Source of the DNA: Costus lasius
Taxonomy: Eukaryota > Streptophyta > Magnoliopsida > Zingiberales > Costaceae
NCBI GenBank assembly: GCA_027563935.2
Contig: CM050450.1
Span: 6,741,957-6,805,956 of the forward strand
Direction of reading: 5' to 3'
DNA: 64,000 bases
Shown: piece after piece, positions 36,450 through 49,900 of the stretch
Layout: every line of letters begins with the position of its first letter
Numbering within the stretch: position 1 is the stretch's first letter
The notes under the pieces: model-generated
Told to the model about the DNA's origin: nothing
What the model saw: the letters and a program-made list of their open reading frames with translations, nothing else
Databases searched by the model: none
Position numbers and translations under genes: made by a program

Positions 36450-39319
36450 CCAGAAGGAGAAACGGAAGAACTCGTGCCCGATTACGTCTAGTAATCGCAA
36501 GAGAAACTCGGAAGAGGAAAGGGCGAGAAGTTGAATAATCAATAATAGAGTCGATGAAGTCGAAACAATAGATAAAAGAAAAGGAATGGGGCAGTCGCAT
36601 TTAAGCCCAAGCACGGCAAGCCGAGCCCAAGAGGATGCGTGTATAATGACGGAAGTCACGGAACCCTTGCATTGTTTTCTTTTTAAATCAAATTAAAAAA
36701 ATTAACAAATATTTCATTCCATCAAATGAGCAAACGAAAATTCAGAACCAGTACAAATATCGAACTCCAAATCATGAATTCTCAAATTTTGAATCATAAG
36801 CATATTACTGGTACTGAATTTTAATTTGGGAGTTCGATACTAGCTTCAAAAATTTATTTTAAAATTTTTTTAAAATCTTAAAATTTTAAATTTCTTTATT
36901 TCTAAATCCTAACATAACTATTATTAAATAATTTCAAAATACAAATACAACTAACAAGTAAAAATAAATATTCTAAAAAGTAAAATTATTTTTTTTTAAA
37001 AAAGAATTCAGCTAAGTATTTAATTGAGTAAATAACATATAAATAAATATATTAATTAATTAGTAAATATATAATATTCGGTATTTTACTGTTATCAAAT
37101 TTTTTTAAGTATCAGTGATACCAAAACCAAAATCCTAATCTAAAATTTTAAATTTTGAAATACCGGATACCAAATTATCAAATATCAAAATTTTTGATGC
37201 GGTACTTCAGTACCAGTACCTTATGCTCTTCCATAGCCGCAAAGGAATGACATTGTGTAATTAGATTATATTTAAGAAACTATAAAAAAATAAACTTTGA
37301 AAGTTTGGAAAATTCTTGAACTGAATTTTTTGTACCATAACGTTACCGCAATCCCGAATAAAATTTCAGTTCGAATACCAAAGTACCAAAATATCAATAT
37401 CGAAATACTGAATACTAAAAATTTCGGTACGATCTTTTGGTATCAAAACAGTTTTATTGAAAATCTAATAAATTAGTTTTTTTTAATAAAATGATTATGG
37501 ACGATAAAATTTTAATCAAATATCTCTTCGTATGTCATATCTACTTTTTAGTAAAAAAAAATGTATAATAATATAATAATTTTTTTTATATAATCTTTTT
37601 GTGAAGGACAATTTAATAAATTTTTTATTTGCTTGTACATTAGCTTGACTTGTTTAGTGTCGCTTTATGTTAACCAGTTTATATTGAAGTTGTTAGTTCA
37701 ATCGGTAAAATTCTTAGAATCTAAGTTTCAACTTAGTTACTTTGTATGTAAGATAAGAAAAAACTTATTGATATATTTAAAATGATAAAAATAATTAATT
37801 TACTAAAATTTTCAAATAAAAAATTAAATGAGTTACATCACACAAAACAAGATTATCAAAAGTTATTTGAATAAACCAAGGGAGATAAAAATAATAATGT
37901 AATTTAATAAATTTCAGTTATCAAGCCTTCCGTGTCCAATTTTAATCCATGTCCAATTTTAATGTCATTTAAAATTTTGAAATTAACACAAACTTTATTT
38001 TTTTTTTCTCGATCAAATTACTGGTGCAGTGCAAAAAACCAAACGCGTTCACATAATACATGTGATGAGTAAGATGTGAATGCCTTGCGGCCTGAACTAT
38101 TAATATATTTTGGCATATTAGGGTTTTTAATTTAGTACATTATAAAAATGTATAATATATTTTAATACATAGTAAGAACACTTAATCTTTAGATTAAAAA
38201 ATAGCGGAGTGAATTAAGATAATTTGCTTCATTTCAAAGATTATCTAAAGAGCACACTATTAAGATCTCTTAATATATATATTTATATATATTGATAGTT
38301 ATAAATGGAACGATAGATTTATTTTTTTCCTCTCTACTCATGCTATGAATTGTGGAAAGTGCAAACGAAGCACCCCTTCAATTGTAATGTTGATATTTTT
38401 GATTGCAAAGAACTTGGCCAAAATATACAAGAGAAATTAAGGTTATTATTGAAAAATTTCTTTTTGAATAATAGAATATTAAGAAATTATTTGATATATT
38501 ATTTTTAACCAGAACAGGAAGTCAAAACTATAAAATTATTATTATACAAAGAATGACGAAAACTTAAAATTGATAGAGATTTAGAAAAAAAAAAGCAAAA
38601 TAACTTAGAAATAAAACCTAAAACTTTAAATAGCAATAGCATACTTACACTTACACTAAAGGTTTAACTAATACATATCTTGTTTCCCACAGTTAATTTT
38701 TATGTAGACATATTGATCTAAGTGTTTTATAAAACTAAATATTTCAAAATAACTTTTGTATTATAGCTTTATGAAATTAAAAAAAAAAGAGATTTCTATC
38801 AAACTATCTTTACAAATTTTTTTTTATTTAGCAATGAACTTCACTCCAATATTTTCCACCAGAAAATGTTGGCTAATACAACCATAGTCTTTGGTTCACA
38901 TGTATCTTCGTCAAACATACCTGTACAAAATTTGATGTAGTTAGCAATTGACTTAAGTTCAATTTATTAGTGCAGAAAAAAGTCATTATGCAATGAAGCC
39001 ATCTTCTGTGTTTACAAGTGAATACCAATTGTCAAGGCCATGACACAAGTTTAAAGAACTCTTGCCGATCCTAAGGGGCCTGGAGGGATTTGCCAGTACA
39101 TTGTCCCCGAATCATTTTATTCAATTATTTATGCTAAGAAATAAATAAAGAGGTAGGAGGGCTACATTTGGATTAAAAAGGAGCAAAATTTGTAACAGAA
39201 TAGATGAGTGCAGATGATTCTGCTTGCTTTCATCCAAAGTCTGTAATACATTTCGAAAACACGGCCGTTTCCTGAATTTATTAGCTGAGACCAGATGCTT
39301 ATAAAGGGTGGCAATAGCT
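36450..39319. other. Intergenic DNA between the Yippee-like gene and the ABCG gene
   Basis: Positions 36450-36660 are the 5' leader and promoter side of the minus-strand Yippee-like gene. From 36660 onward the DNA is very AT-rich and has no coding signal. At 36720-37440 many short TACCAGTA/GGTACTG and CGGTA motifs in both orientations resemble a decayed copy of the self-complementary MITEs. The ends GAGCAAACG and CATAAG...GCTC are suggestive, but no target duplication was found. The last 200 bp before 39320 are the 3' flank of the ABCG gene. Confidence 0.5.
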
Positions 39320-42300
39320 TCACCGTCTCTGGAAATTGAGTAACTTAATTGAAACGGCGTATACGGTGAAGAAGAGGATGCAGAAGCCAACCAGAACCAA
39401 AACTGTAATGCCAACCGTGCCAGAGCTAAAGCCAAGATACACCTCAATATACTCCTTCACTGTGCATTTAATACCCGGACCAACCACTATAGTCTGCACA
39501 TCACCTAATTGTGAGCTAATGATGCCGCGCAGAGTCCATGCCACCGGGCAGATGTAGTAAAACCAAATCCACCAACCAGGGATGCTCTGAAAAAAAAAAT
39601 GTAAGCTCCAAGGTTTAATATTCAGTAGATACAATTAATAGTTTGCCAGTTCTACCTAAAATGCCTTCTTTTGGTACTTATTAGGATGTGCTTTAACTTA
39701 CTGGTTTAGGGATCAAAAAGCCAGAGAGCAGATTCCATAAGGAGTAAAATGCTGATGAGACAACTGCCCCCAGGTGCTGAGACGGAGTCAAACCAACCGC
39801 CATCATTCCATAGAAAGTGAAGTACGTCAAAGTGAGGAACATAAAGAGAAGGTACAACAAAAACTTTCCTGCAAAAATCATTCATCAAGTGCGAGTCATC
39901 ATCCTGGACATACTAACTACTAAAGGTATGAACGAACATATGCAGAGCCCATGAATACTGGTGATTTATTATTGTGGATGCTAAATGAACAATCAAATCA
40001 ACACATCAAAGAGTAAGGTGAATCTACAAAACACGAAAAGCTAGTAAGCAGAACCTCTATAATAGTTCCATTTATGAGCAGTACCTTTATCTACGGGTGC
40101 GTTTGGCATAGCTTCTGGGCTGCTTTTGCTGGGCTATTTTTGAGAAGCTGACCTGTTTGGTTATCAACTTCTGCACTAATTTAACACACTACTCAACTTT
40201 TCTAGCCAGTTATTTTTCAATCAGTACTTTCTCAACTAGTAGAAACTAAAAGCTCCAGCTATACCAAACACACCCGTACGTCTGCAAACAGACTCTTGAA
40301 GTCCTCTATCCACGCTATATTCTCAGTTATTCCTTGCAATAGTTTTAATTGAGAGAGGGGCTCATTTGTCAAATTAAAGGCACTCATACTGATAGAACCA
40401 ACAAATTGTTATAACTATTGTTCAAGGCAATGCGGGACAAAATCTCTTAATTATTTTAATACTTTCTATTAAGTTGGAGTGTCGATACATTTGTCCATAA
40501 CTTAATACAACTTTCTTGGCACAAATTAAGAAAACAACCACAATGTGAATGAATATGTGTAAGCTAAATTTTATAGATAACGAGTGGTACAAATTTCTTT
40601 AGCAGTATTGTCTCACGAGAAAAGTGACAATTTCTAGATGCTTGGTTATCTTATGAAGACGAAATTGTAGGCAATATAACACATAAATATCCCATTACAT
40701 ATTTCATGGGATCTATATAATTGAAACCCAAGTCTATTAGAAATATAGAAAATCACATTATTTTATTTGAAATTCGAACCAACTATGATTAGCCACCAAG
40801 AAACTAAGACAAAATTAAGCCTCACAACATGTGAGAATGTCTTAAGAAATTAACTCAATATGCCTGAATAGAACCTTAAATACAAGTCTTCCTTTATATT
40901 AGTCTACAAAGTCACTAGGATTATCTTTAACAATGAAGATGCATTAATAACAAGTTACTATTTTAGTGGAAAGTGGTGGCATAGCAATATCAAAGATATC
41001 TCTAGTGATTAATGCTTCTGTTTCATCATCCATTGTCCCCTTCCATTCAGAGCTAAGCATAACTTACTTTGGGCACTTAGGAGTAGTTAATAAGACAATG
41101 AGAAGAAGCAAAAGACGATGGAAAAGCACCCATAAGATAAATGATAAGGGATGCACAATGGTAAACCTTTTACCTTCGTGAAGTATAAGGAAATTTGAAT
41201 CATATGAATCTTGATGCATATTTAAAGGTGACAATTGGGGAATAAAATGTCAACTTTTGAAGACGTGCACTATACACTTGCAGAGGAGGAGAGACCAAAT
41301 GATACAAAGAAGAGGGTAAAATGATAGTGAAAACAAAAAATGTCATGAAGCAATTATGCTAATGAAACAAAGGGAAAATTGGCAGTGGACTTTATCAACA
41401 TAAAGGAAGCGAAGAATGGGGCGAACTAAAAAAATAACATTAACAAAGACATAATATCATCTACTGTGAGGGCATAATATCGGTAGCCCTTTTAGGTATG
41501 GGAGTGTTTATGAAAAAATATACCATATCAAATAAAGACTTAGCTTTTTGTCTTCCTGAGTGAGAGGGGAAATAAAGCATAGAGATCTAAAAACTAAGAA
41601 ATAATGAAAAAGGTGAAATCCCATGAAACAAAACATGAGATGGAACTTTGTGCATGTAATACAAAAGAATAAATATGATTGGTGAGATAGAAAGCACTAA
41701 GAGGACCACTCCAAATAGATATAAAGTTACACATGAAATATCATAGTGAGTACCACAATAAGAAAAATTGATTCCTACTCTTAGCTTCCTATTCTATTGA
41801 GAGGTCTAAAGTCGACATAAATGATACCATAAGAATGACAAAAAGAGAAAAAAAAGGATGATATAGTTGAGAACATTGACGATACACAAATAATAATAGT
41901 AGTAACAAATTTCATTTTCATTTATTGGAAGATTTTTCCTATATTGAGAATATGCTATTTGCTCTATAATATGTATAACCCAAATCACAATGGTTGTCTA
42001 ATGGAAAAGCTCCACAAACAAAAACTAAAAGGGACTTAGAGATAATTGCTTCATTTTAGTCGCAAAGGAAGATCCACCAGCATTGTTATTGTATAAGACT
42101 AAAATTCGGAGGATAAGAAAAATGGAAGAAAAAGTGGTCATTTTGTAAGATAGTGAATGTTGCTAAACTAATGCCCCCATCAATCTTCATCTACGTACCT
42201 TAAAAATATAGTGTGCAAGGAAAAAAGTTTCTAAATAGTAAAAGAAAAGATGATATTGCGGATACTCAATAGGTTTCTAGAAATTGTAGGAATATAAAGA

Positions 42301-43865
42301 AATGTGATGGAAGAACATTTAAAGTATGAATAAAACAAATTTACATAAAAGCTGCAAAGAGATCTCAATAATGGAAACAAGGGATAGTTCACGTGGGAAA
42401 TGAGTATAAGGGATTACTTATCAATTATCATACGGAAGGAAACCCATAAATCAAGGTTTCATATAAGTGAAAATAATAGATTTACCATAAATCAAGGTTC
42501 AAGGACTCTCATATTCAATAGCAAAATAATAATTATTGATGTGGAGAGTGTTTGTTGTGGTAAAAGCATTTGGCAAGTGAAAGTGGCGGTGGCAACATGT
42601 GGTTGTGGGCAATGGTCAAACTTTTTCTAACAAAACTTAGTGGACCAAATAGATTTACCATAATAATTACATGGAGGATAAGAGTCACAATTGCTACTAC
42701 ATCCACAATTGGAGTGACCATCACGAGAACCATATCTACTAACATTAGCTAATGTAGAGGAATCAATTGTAGCTGTAGAGGTAATATTTGATGAACTTGT
42801 AGACAAAACCTCAATAAGCCAATTGAAAGCATTATCAAAGTTAAAAATTATAATTTACATGAAAAGATGACTTGGAACAATTGCTTAAGAGTGGTTGAGG
42901 CAAAAGTGAAACTTAGGAGGAAATATTTAGATTGCTTGATAAGATTGGCAACTCATCCCGTTTGGCCTTCAAAATAGAAATATGTTTGGGTAGAGTGATC
43001 TCTTACTTAAGATCACATAGCTCCTTGTATAAGGTGTAAATGCTCACCACATTACACACATAAAGGTATGTTTTAAGTAAGGTATTCCATGTCTCTTGGT
43101 AGTGGATAAGAATACATTGGTGCTCAGAACAAAAGTTCTATAATGTTAATGAGACATGTAAGAATAACATAATCTAAAGTTTGCAAGTACTACTGGAGAG
43201 ATCGAAGTGTTCGTGCCAAGAGAATATAGTTGATACTTGATACTATTAAATTCAATCGTGTTACCTTGAGGGAGGGAGATTTTGTAAAGCAAGAAGATAA
43301 CCATATCTTACAGTTATGACAACGATTTTACATGTATGTGAGGAAAGGATGGAACAGTATCGTAATAACTATTTTTAAGCAATGTGAGACTAAACCTCAT
43401 AACTAAAAGTTTCTCAGCCATTGGTTTTATTATACAATGGCATTTAACATATACCAACTGTTCACTACGAAATGAAACTCTTTTCTTGAAAATTAGTACA
43501 TTTATTCAACCTTCATGAAGAAAAATCCTTCAAATCAATAAAACTAATCCTACGAATATGACCACGATAAATTTTATGAAAATAAGTATTAAGTAATACT
43601 TTAACCTCCACTCCTATCTTACTGCTAAAGTTTATTCTACATTTCTACATAGAGTGATACTCGAAATAGTACTTTGGCATTGTACTTTATGTGTCAAAAT
43701 CAAGTTAAATAACAAAATTTTTAGAAATGTACTCAGGGTTTGATTGTCAAATATCTCCCAATATTTTAGCATAGTTTTAGTTAAAACAGATAAAAGGAGC
43801 ATAATTGTATTGCATTTAATTTGGGATTACATGAAGCCTTTGTACGTAGAGGCTAGAGTAGAATG

Positions 43866-43923
<58 letters not shown>

Positions 43924-46900
43924 CTACATAGTTTTGAGGTTGTATTGCCATAAAGATGTTGTCACTGACATAGTTGTTCTTTCCTGGTTTTACACCTGTC
44001 ATATCTTCCAATACACCCTTAAACTTGTAACTTCCATATACATAAAAGTTGTATATGAGAGCAAGATTTTCAATCTCAGTAGTAAGTAGCAGATATATAA
44101 AAGTTGTATTGATGTTAGTAATTAGCAGATGCATTAACACATATGTTCTTGTACTAGGTATATTATCATAAAAAGCCCTTATCAGACTTATTACTCGGTA
44201 CAAACTATGATTAGAAACACTAGATAAGACATATTTGCCGCATAGCAAAAAAAGTCACGTCAAGCTATGCATGAGAGAAAAGGTAGTACATGCACATATA
44301 AGAAAGAAAGTGATAATGCACATATAATAGGGAGTACATCAATCAACATGCAATGATAAAAGAGTAAATTACTGATTACTATAAGAAAAAAGTGATATCC
44401 ATGCACACAGAATAGGGAACATCAATGTAAATGCGACAAAGGAACTTTGATCGTTATTATTACAAGAAACAGCGACACCCTAGTAGTTAATACTTAAGAG
44501 CCACATGTATACAACACTGTATGCTATTTAAAATGCAACAATGCGAGTGCTACTTTTGCATGCAAATACCGAGAAGTGTTGCTAAGTATAGTATTTATGT
44601 GAGAGAGTTGAAGATGTCAACAGAAGTGCTAGAATTGGACAAGAAGTATGTGGGTTATAAGCCAATTAAGCTTTTGTTGTACTAATAAAGATGGTAGTAA
44701 ATGAGGAGATATAAAAGATAACAATGGGAATCTAGCAAAGGCATTGTAGGAATTTGATGGTAGAGAAGAAGAGGGGTATTGCACCCAGTGATTAAAAAAT
44801 CTGCTTGCACCAAGCGGTATAATCGTGTATATATAGAGTTCTGCTCGGTACTATCAATATATATTTGGTACCTGCTACTTATTAGTCCCATCATGGACCA
44901 AAACACCAAAAATATGCATTGATATTTAAAACCTTGTTACAATGTGCAACAAAAGATAGGGGCAAAGTTACTAGTAGGGAACATTAGGCAACTCTAACAA
45001 GGAAATGTAGGAGCATCTGTTATTGCATCAAATACTTCACAGTTCAATGAAGATGATGGCGATAATGAGGGCATTGGTGCTATGAGAGTGCCTCAGAAGA
45101 TTGCAGAGAGTCAGTCACAAAGTTGTAGAGGAAAAGAAAGAAAGAGAAAGATGCTTTGCCTCAACATTGTTGCTCACAAAGTTGCTGTTATGGCCCGACC
45201 CACGGCTCCTTCGGGCTTCCTTATGGGCCTCAGCCCGACCCTTCCTTAGGCCGACCATAACACATCAAGCCTAGGGACCCGAATCCCGGCACGGTTCCCC
45301 GTGCATATTCCGTCTGCAGCGGGATTCGACCCCTAGACATGACCCTCACGGATTATGACCCTTTAACCATTGAGCTACAGCTTAATGGTTAAAAAGTCAT
45401 CACGGCTTAATGGTTAAAGGGTCTTGATCCGTGAGGGTCATGTCTAGGGGTTGAATCCCGCTGCAAACGGAATATGCATGGGGAACCGTGCCGGGGTTCA
45501 GGTCCTTAGGCTTGATGTGTTATGGTCGGCCTAAGGAAGGGCCGGGCTGAGGCCCATAAGGAAGCCCGAAGGAGCCGTGGGTCGGGCCATAACAGTTGCC
45601 GACAATAAGGCGACAATAACTCCTTACAAGTGAAATTTGTTCTTCTACAACGTTAAAATAGAAGAAAAAGGATAATCACATCACATTTGATTGATAGATG
45701 CATGAAGCCTCCATATATAGAAGCTAGATACATTAATAATAATATAATATGAAATATCTAATATAGTGGTAAAATATAGTTATAATTATGAACAATGAGG
45801 TAATAATATCTGTAATGGTAAAACATAAAATCATAATGAGATATGATGTTATCATGATCCTCCAGACGTGGTATTGTTAGTCATCAATTGCTGGAGTGAT
45901 GTCTTCCCATGTTCAATATCTCCCATATCTTCCAAAAGTTCCCATGTGTTTTATTCAATGTCATCAACTTATGTGCAGTCTTTTTGCTACAATTAAAAAA
46001 ATAATAAAACATGGTTTACAATCATTTTTTACATAAGCATTTGAATCTATAGAACCTGTTCACAAAATTTCTCTAACAAAATCAAGTGCGTGCTCAATTG
46101 GATGAGTAAAAATATTAAAATATAGACTGGAATATGCTATCATATCAAGGATGACATTCTTGGGAAAATTTAGAAACCCCAAAAATCTAGCAAAATATTT
46201 GAGTCAAAAGGTGTTAATAGTTATTTAAAATTTAGAAAAAAAAGGGTTAATTTTTAGACTTATATCTTAAAATATTAAAAAATATGAGTCAACATTGATA
46301 AATTAATTAATAATAAAAACAATTATACTAAAATGGATAGAGAAAAGAAAGGTCCTTTCTTACCAAAATGCCATTCATAATTGATCATGAAAAAAGTGAT
46401 GACACCAAAAATAATTGTTTGTACAATCAGGTACGGGATCTCTACAATACCCTGTAAGTATGAAAATATAATATCATTTATATTTTCAAGCAAAAACTAA
46501 GAAAACTAAGTTATAAGATGCCCTAACCTGTGATGCTGCATATGGAATTGCAGAGTACATTCTAGTTGCTTTTTCTCTATAGTAAACTGTCCTCTCAACT
46601 GAAATCACAGGCTGCACAGAAGATGCATTATTGACCCCGACAAATAAGCAAGCAGAATAGAGAGCCCCCATAACCAAGTACAAGTCTTGTACAGTATCCC
46701 TGCAAAATATTTTTGCTATTTGATCACATGATTTGTTTGCAGTTTGGTATTTGATTATCTTTTAGTAAATCCTACAAACTAGATTTCCCTAGCCTTCTTT
46801 TATTTAGTACACATTATTGGTAAATCCTGTTAACTACAATGTTTAGTAATAATGTAGGCTTAAAGTTTCTCTTGAAACCTTCATGGTTCTAACTTCTATT

Positions 46901-49900
46901 GCCCTATCCAATGCATATTTAAAGAAAATTATTATAATATTAAAGTGTGTTATTGTTGATAAGTACAAATTTATGACAAAATTAAAGCTACACATCAAGA
47001 TTTTAAAATTAACAAAAATATAGTAACGTATTTTTTACCTTTTTGAACCAATATTCCAAAATATTGAACCAAATAAAATGGCGGCAACTGTAGTAAAGCA
47101 CAATCGGATGACATTATATCGTGGACTCCTCCAATATACAAGAAATTGCTTTCGACAACAAACTTTGAGTTGAGTTAGTCTATCTCGTGGAAAGTCTGAA
47201 TCAAAACTCAAGGGCTCCGTACCAGCAGGAGGCGTACTTAATAGCTTAATGAGAGAGTCAACTTCCCTGTGGAAAATAAGTTGTTACAGTATTGTTGTGC
47301 AATACAATGCAAAAGAAAGTAGTATTGTTTTTAGTAATAACCTGAATTTATCTGAATTTCTATATACAGTTGCAAAGTTTATACCGAGCCTTTCTTCACA
47401 AGCTGGTGTAGAAATTTCTAGCATCCAAGTTGCCGGATTATAACCTTCAGGGATGGGGGTAACACCATTTATTCTCTGCATAACAAATACAAAAATGCCA
47501 ATGGCTTGTTCAAGACTAAAGCAGGAGTTCATGCAGTCAAATACATTTCAAAAATATGACAAACAATTAAACACATCAAACATAAGTTATTTTTATACGT
47601 GAAACATGATTTTAAGAATGATATTTTCAAGTTTGCTAATTCAAAACTCCATTGATATGAATCTATCTTTGTGCAAATTGATCCTTATATCAAGTGAAGA
47701 ATGCACACATGATAACATTCAATCATGATTTTAAAAAAACAGGCACTTTCTCAGCATGTTTCTGAATTGGTATCATATTGATACTTGGTTACGCTGACAC
47801 ACAACAAAGCTAGAACATAGCTTGGATGTTTTGGGTAGCTTCAAAACTGATCCCCCTTCCAGTTCCATTCCATAATAAAATTAAACTTGTTGAATAATTC
47901 TTTTTCTAGAAAGATTAAATTTACAGCATTTATTATATCCAAAAAGAATATAGTTTTTCAGCAAAGCTTTGTGTAGAAAATATTCATTAGTTAACAAGGA
48001 GGTAGTCTTGCAAAGCCTACATTTAGAACTCCCCTTAGGAGTTATGACATGAGAAAATGTGTATTGATTCCCACAAGTGCAGCAAGCTACTATGTTCCAT
48101 GAATTGTATCAAAATAGTTAGGAGTTAGGACAACAAGAAGCACAATATGACCAATGCCACCAGATAGAAATAAAGATAAAAAGAGTCATGTGATGACGCC
48201 AATCCATAGGTAGGCTGCAAATACCATGAAGAACTATCAAAGTCGAGATTAAGTAGGTTCAATTACATCTCATTATAGTTGTCTAATTGTATTATACCAT
48301 AGGTAGGGGCCTCTCTTATAATAGCATGTTTTGATATCTCTAGTCCTAGTTTTATCATCACCCTAGTTTTCATCTTGGGTGGTATGAATATATTTTCTAT
48401 CATCACAAGAAATGATATAAAGAATTGTTGTATCAAATGAGAGTGATATTATCACCCTAGGCCTACTCTTAGATAGAAGGCATAGGGTATGTTGGAATTT
48501 TTTTTTTCCTTTTTGGGTTCTTTAGTGGACTTTGTACCAACCTCACTTGAGCTAATGCTACAAATAAGCAGATTGGAAGGGCTATTGTTGCAACTAACAA
48601 TGGCGGACAAGTTAAAAAAATATGTTTGGCACTTTGGTATGTACCACACCCAGCACATGTAGTGCAAACAAATCAGCTAGAAAATATATTCAGGAACATA
48701 GTGGTTCTCTTGGCTTGGCCATGGTCGTATTCTCTTCCTTAATTGAAGACCAGCATTACATCATTTGGTCCTTCTCATATTCGACAAACAATAAGCCAAA
48801 AGTGTTAGCAACTTTATTCAACTCTCGCACCTACTTATGTTGCATAATTATTAATTTTAAGCAAAGCTTTGTTTTGATACAATGTCAAACTAGTATATAC
48901 CAAGGTTAAAAAGTTGATCTGAACCGGTGTGTATAGACTTGGACCGGTACATACCGGTCCTTACGAGACTACAATGTCAAACTAGTATATACCAAGGTTA
49001 AAAAGTTGATCTGCACCGGTGTGTATAGACTTGGACCGGTACATACCGGTCCTTACGAGACAAAAATCAGTGGAACCGAGCAGAGTGGTGGAAGAAGAAG
49101 AAGAAAGAAGAGGAAGAAGAAGAGAAAGAAGAAAGAAGAAGAGGAGGTAGTATTGCCCGCCGCTCGTGGCCTCCTCCACTACTTGCATCCACCAATTTCT
49201 TCTTCTCTCTCTTCTTCCTCTCTTTCTCCTTCTCTCCTTCTCCTTCTTCCTCTTCTACTGCTTTGTTCTGCCTTCTACTACTCGGTTCCGCTACATCCAA
49301 GTACTGGCCTGACCGTCGGTATAAAATGAGAAAAACAGTTTATTCGGATCAATTTTCAAAATATTAGTATATACTATATACTAATGCACAATACCTCCCA
49401 AATCAAAATTAGACCGATATTAACCTTGTCCCATGCAAGGATTTAAAAACTAATTCGTACTGCCAGGTACGTACTGATTCGAGATGGATACTAGGTACTG
49501 GTACTATCTAGTGTCAGTACGGCTTGTACATACTAGTGTTTGAGGTATCGGTCCTCCGGTTTGTACCGGTCCGGTGAGGGATCGGCACCGGACACGCTGG
49601 GAGCAAGCTTGATGGATGGCGGCGGCAAGGCGATAGTAGGCGGCAGTTGCAGGTGGCGGAAGCTTCATTCCAGTGGCAGCGGAAGCTTCAAACTGCCACC
49701 GCTCACCCTCTTCCGCCGCTCTCCCTCTGCTGCCAATTCTTCGTCGGTTTGCCGGTACGGTACCGGTCCGGTGGCTCGCCGGACCGAGCCACCGAAACGA
49801 TTCTTTAAACCATGGTACATACCAGTCCGAGCCAAGACCGATACACCGACACTAGTCGCATGACTCGAGATTTCAAACCTTGGTTCAATGACATGTAGTT

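Noticed and set aside
37680..37740. A-box-like phrase TAGTTCAATCGGTAAA suggesting a SINE or tRNA gene
   Set aside because: No B box at proper spacing, no cloverleaf and no flanking duplication could be found.
39121..39447. 108-aa minus-strand frame overlapping the last ABCG exon
   Set aside because: It is out of frame with the conserved C-terminal PDR sequence ending LLNFQRR at 39320.
43853..44248. 131-aa minus-strand frame ending in an Ile/Tyr run
   Set aside because: It reads through a TA microsatellite in an intron; not a gene.
49540..49863. 107-aa plus-strand frame in the ABCG intron
   Set aside because: It is made of palindromic GGTACCGG words of a dispersed repeat; there are no domain, no splice context and no start context.
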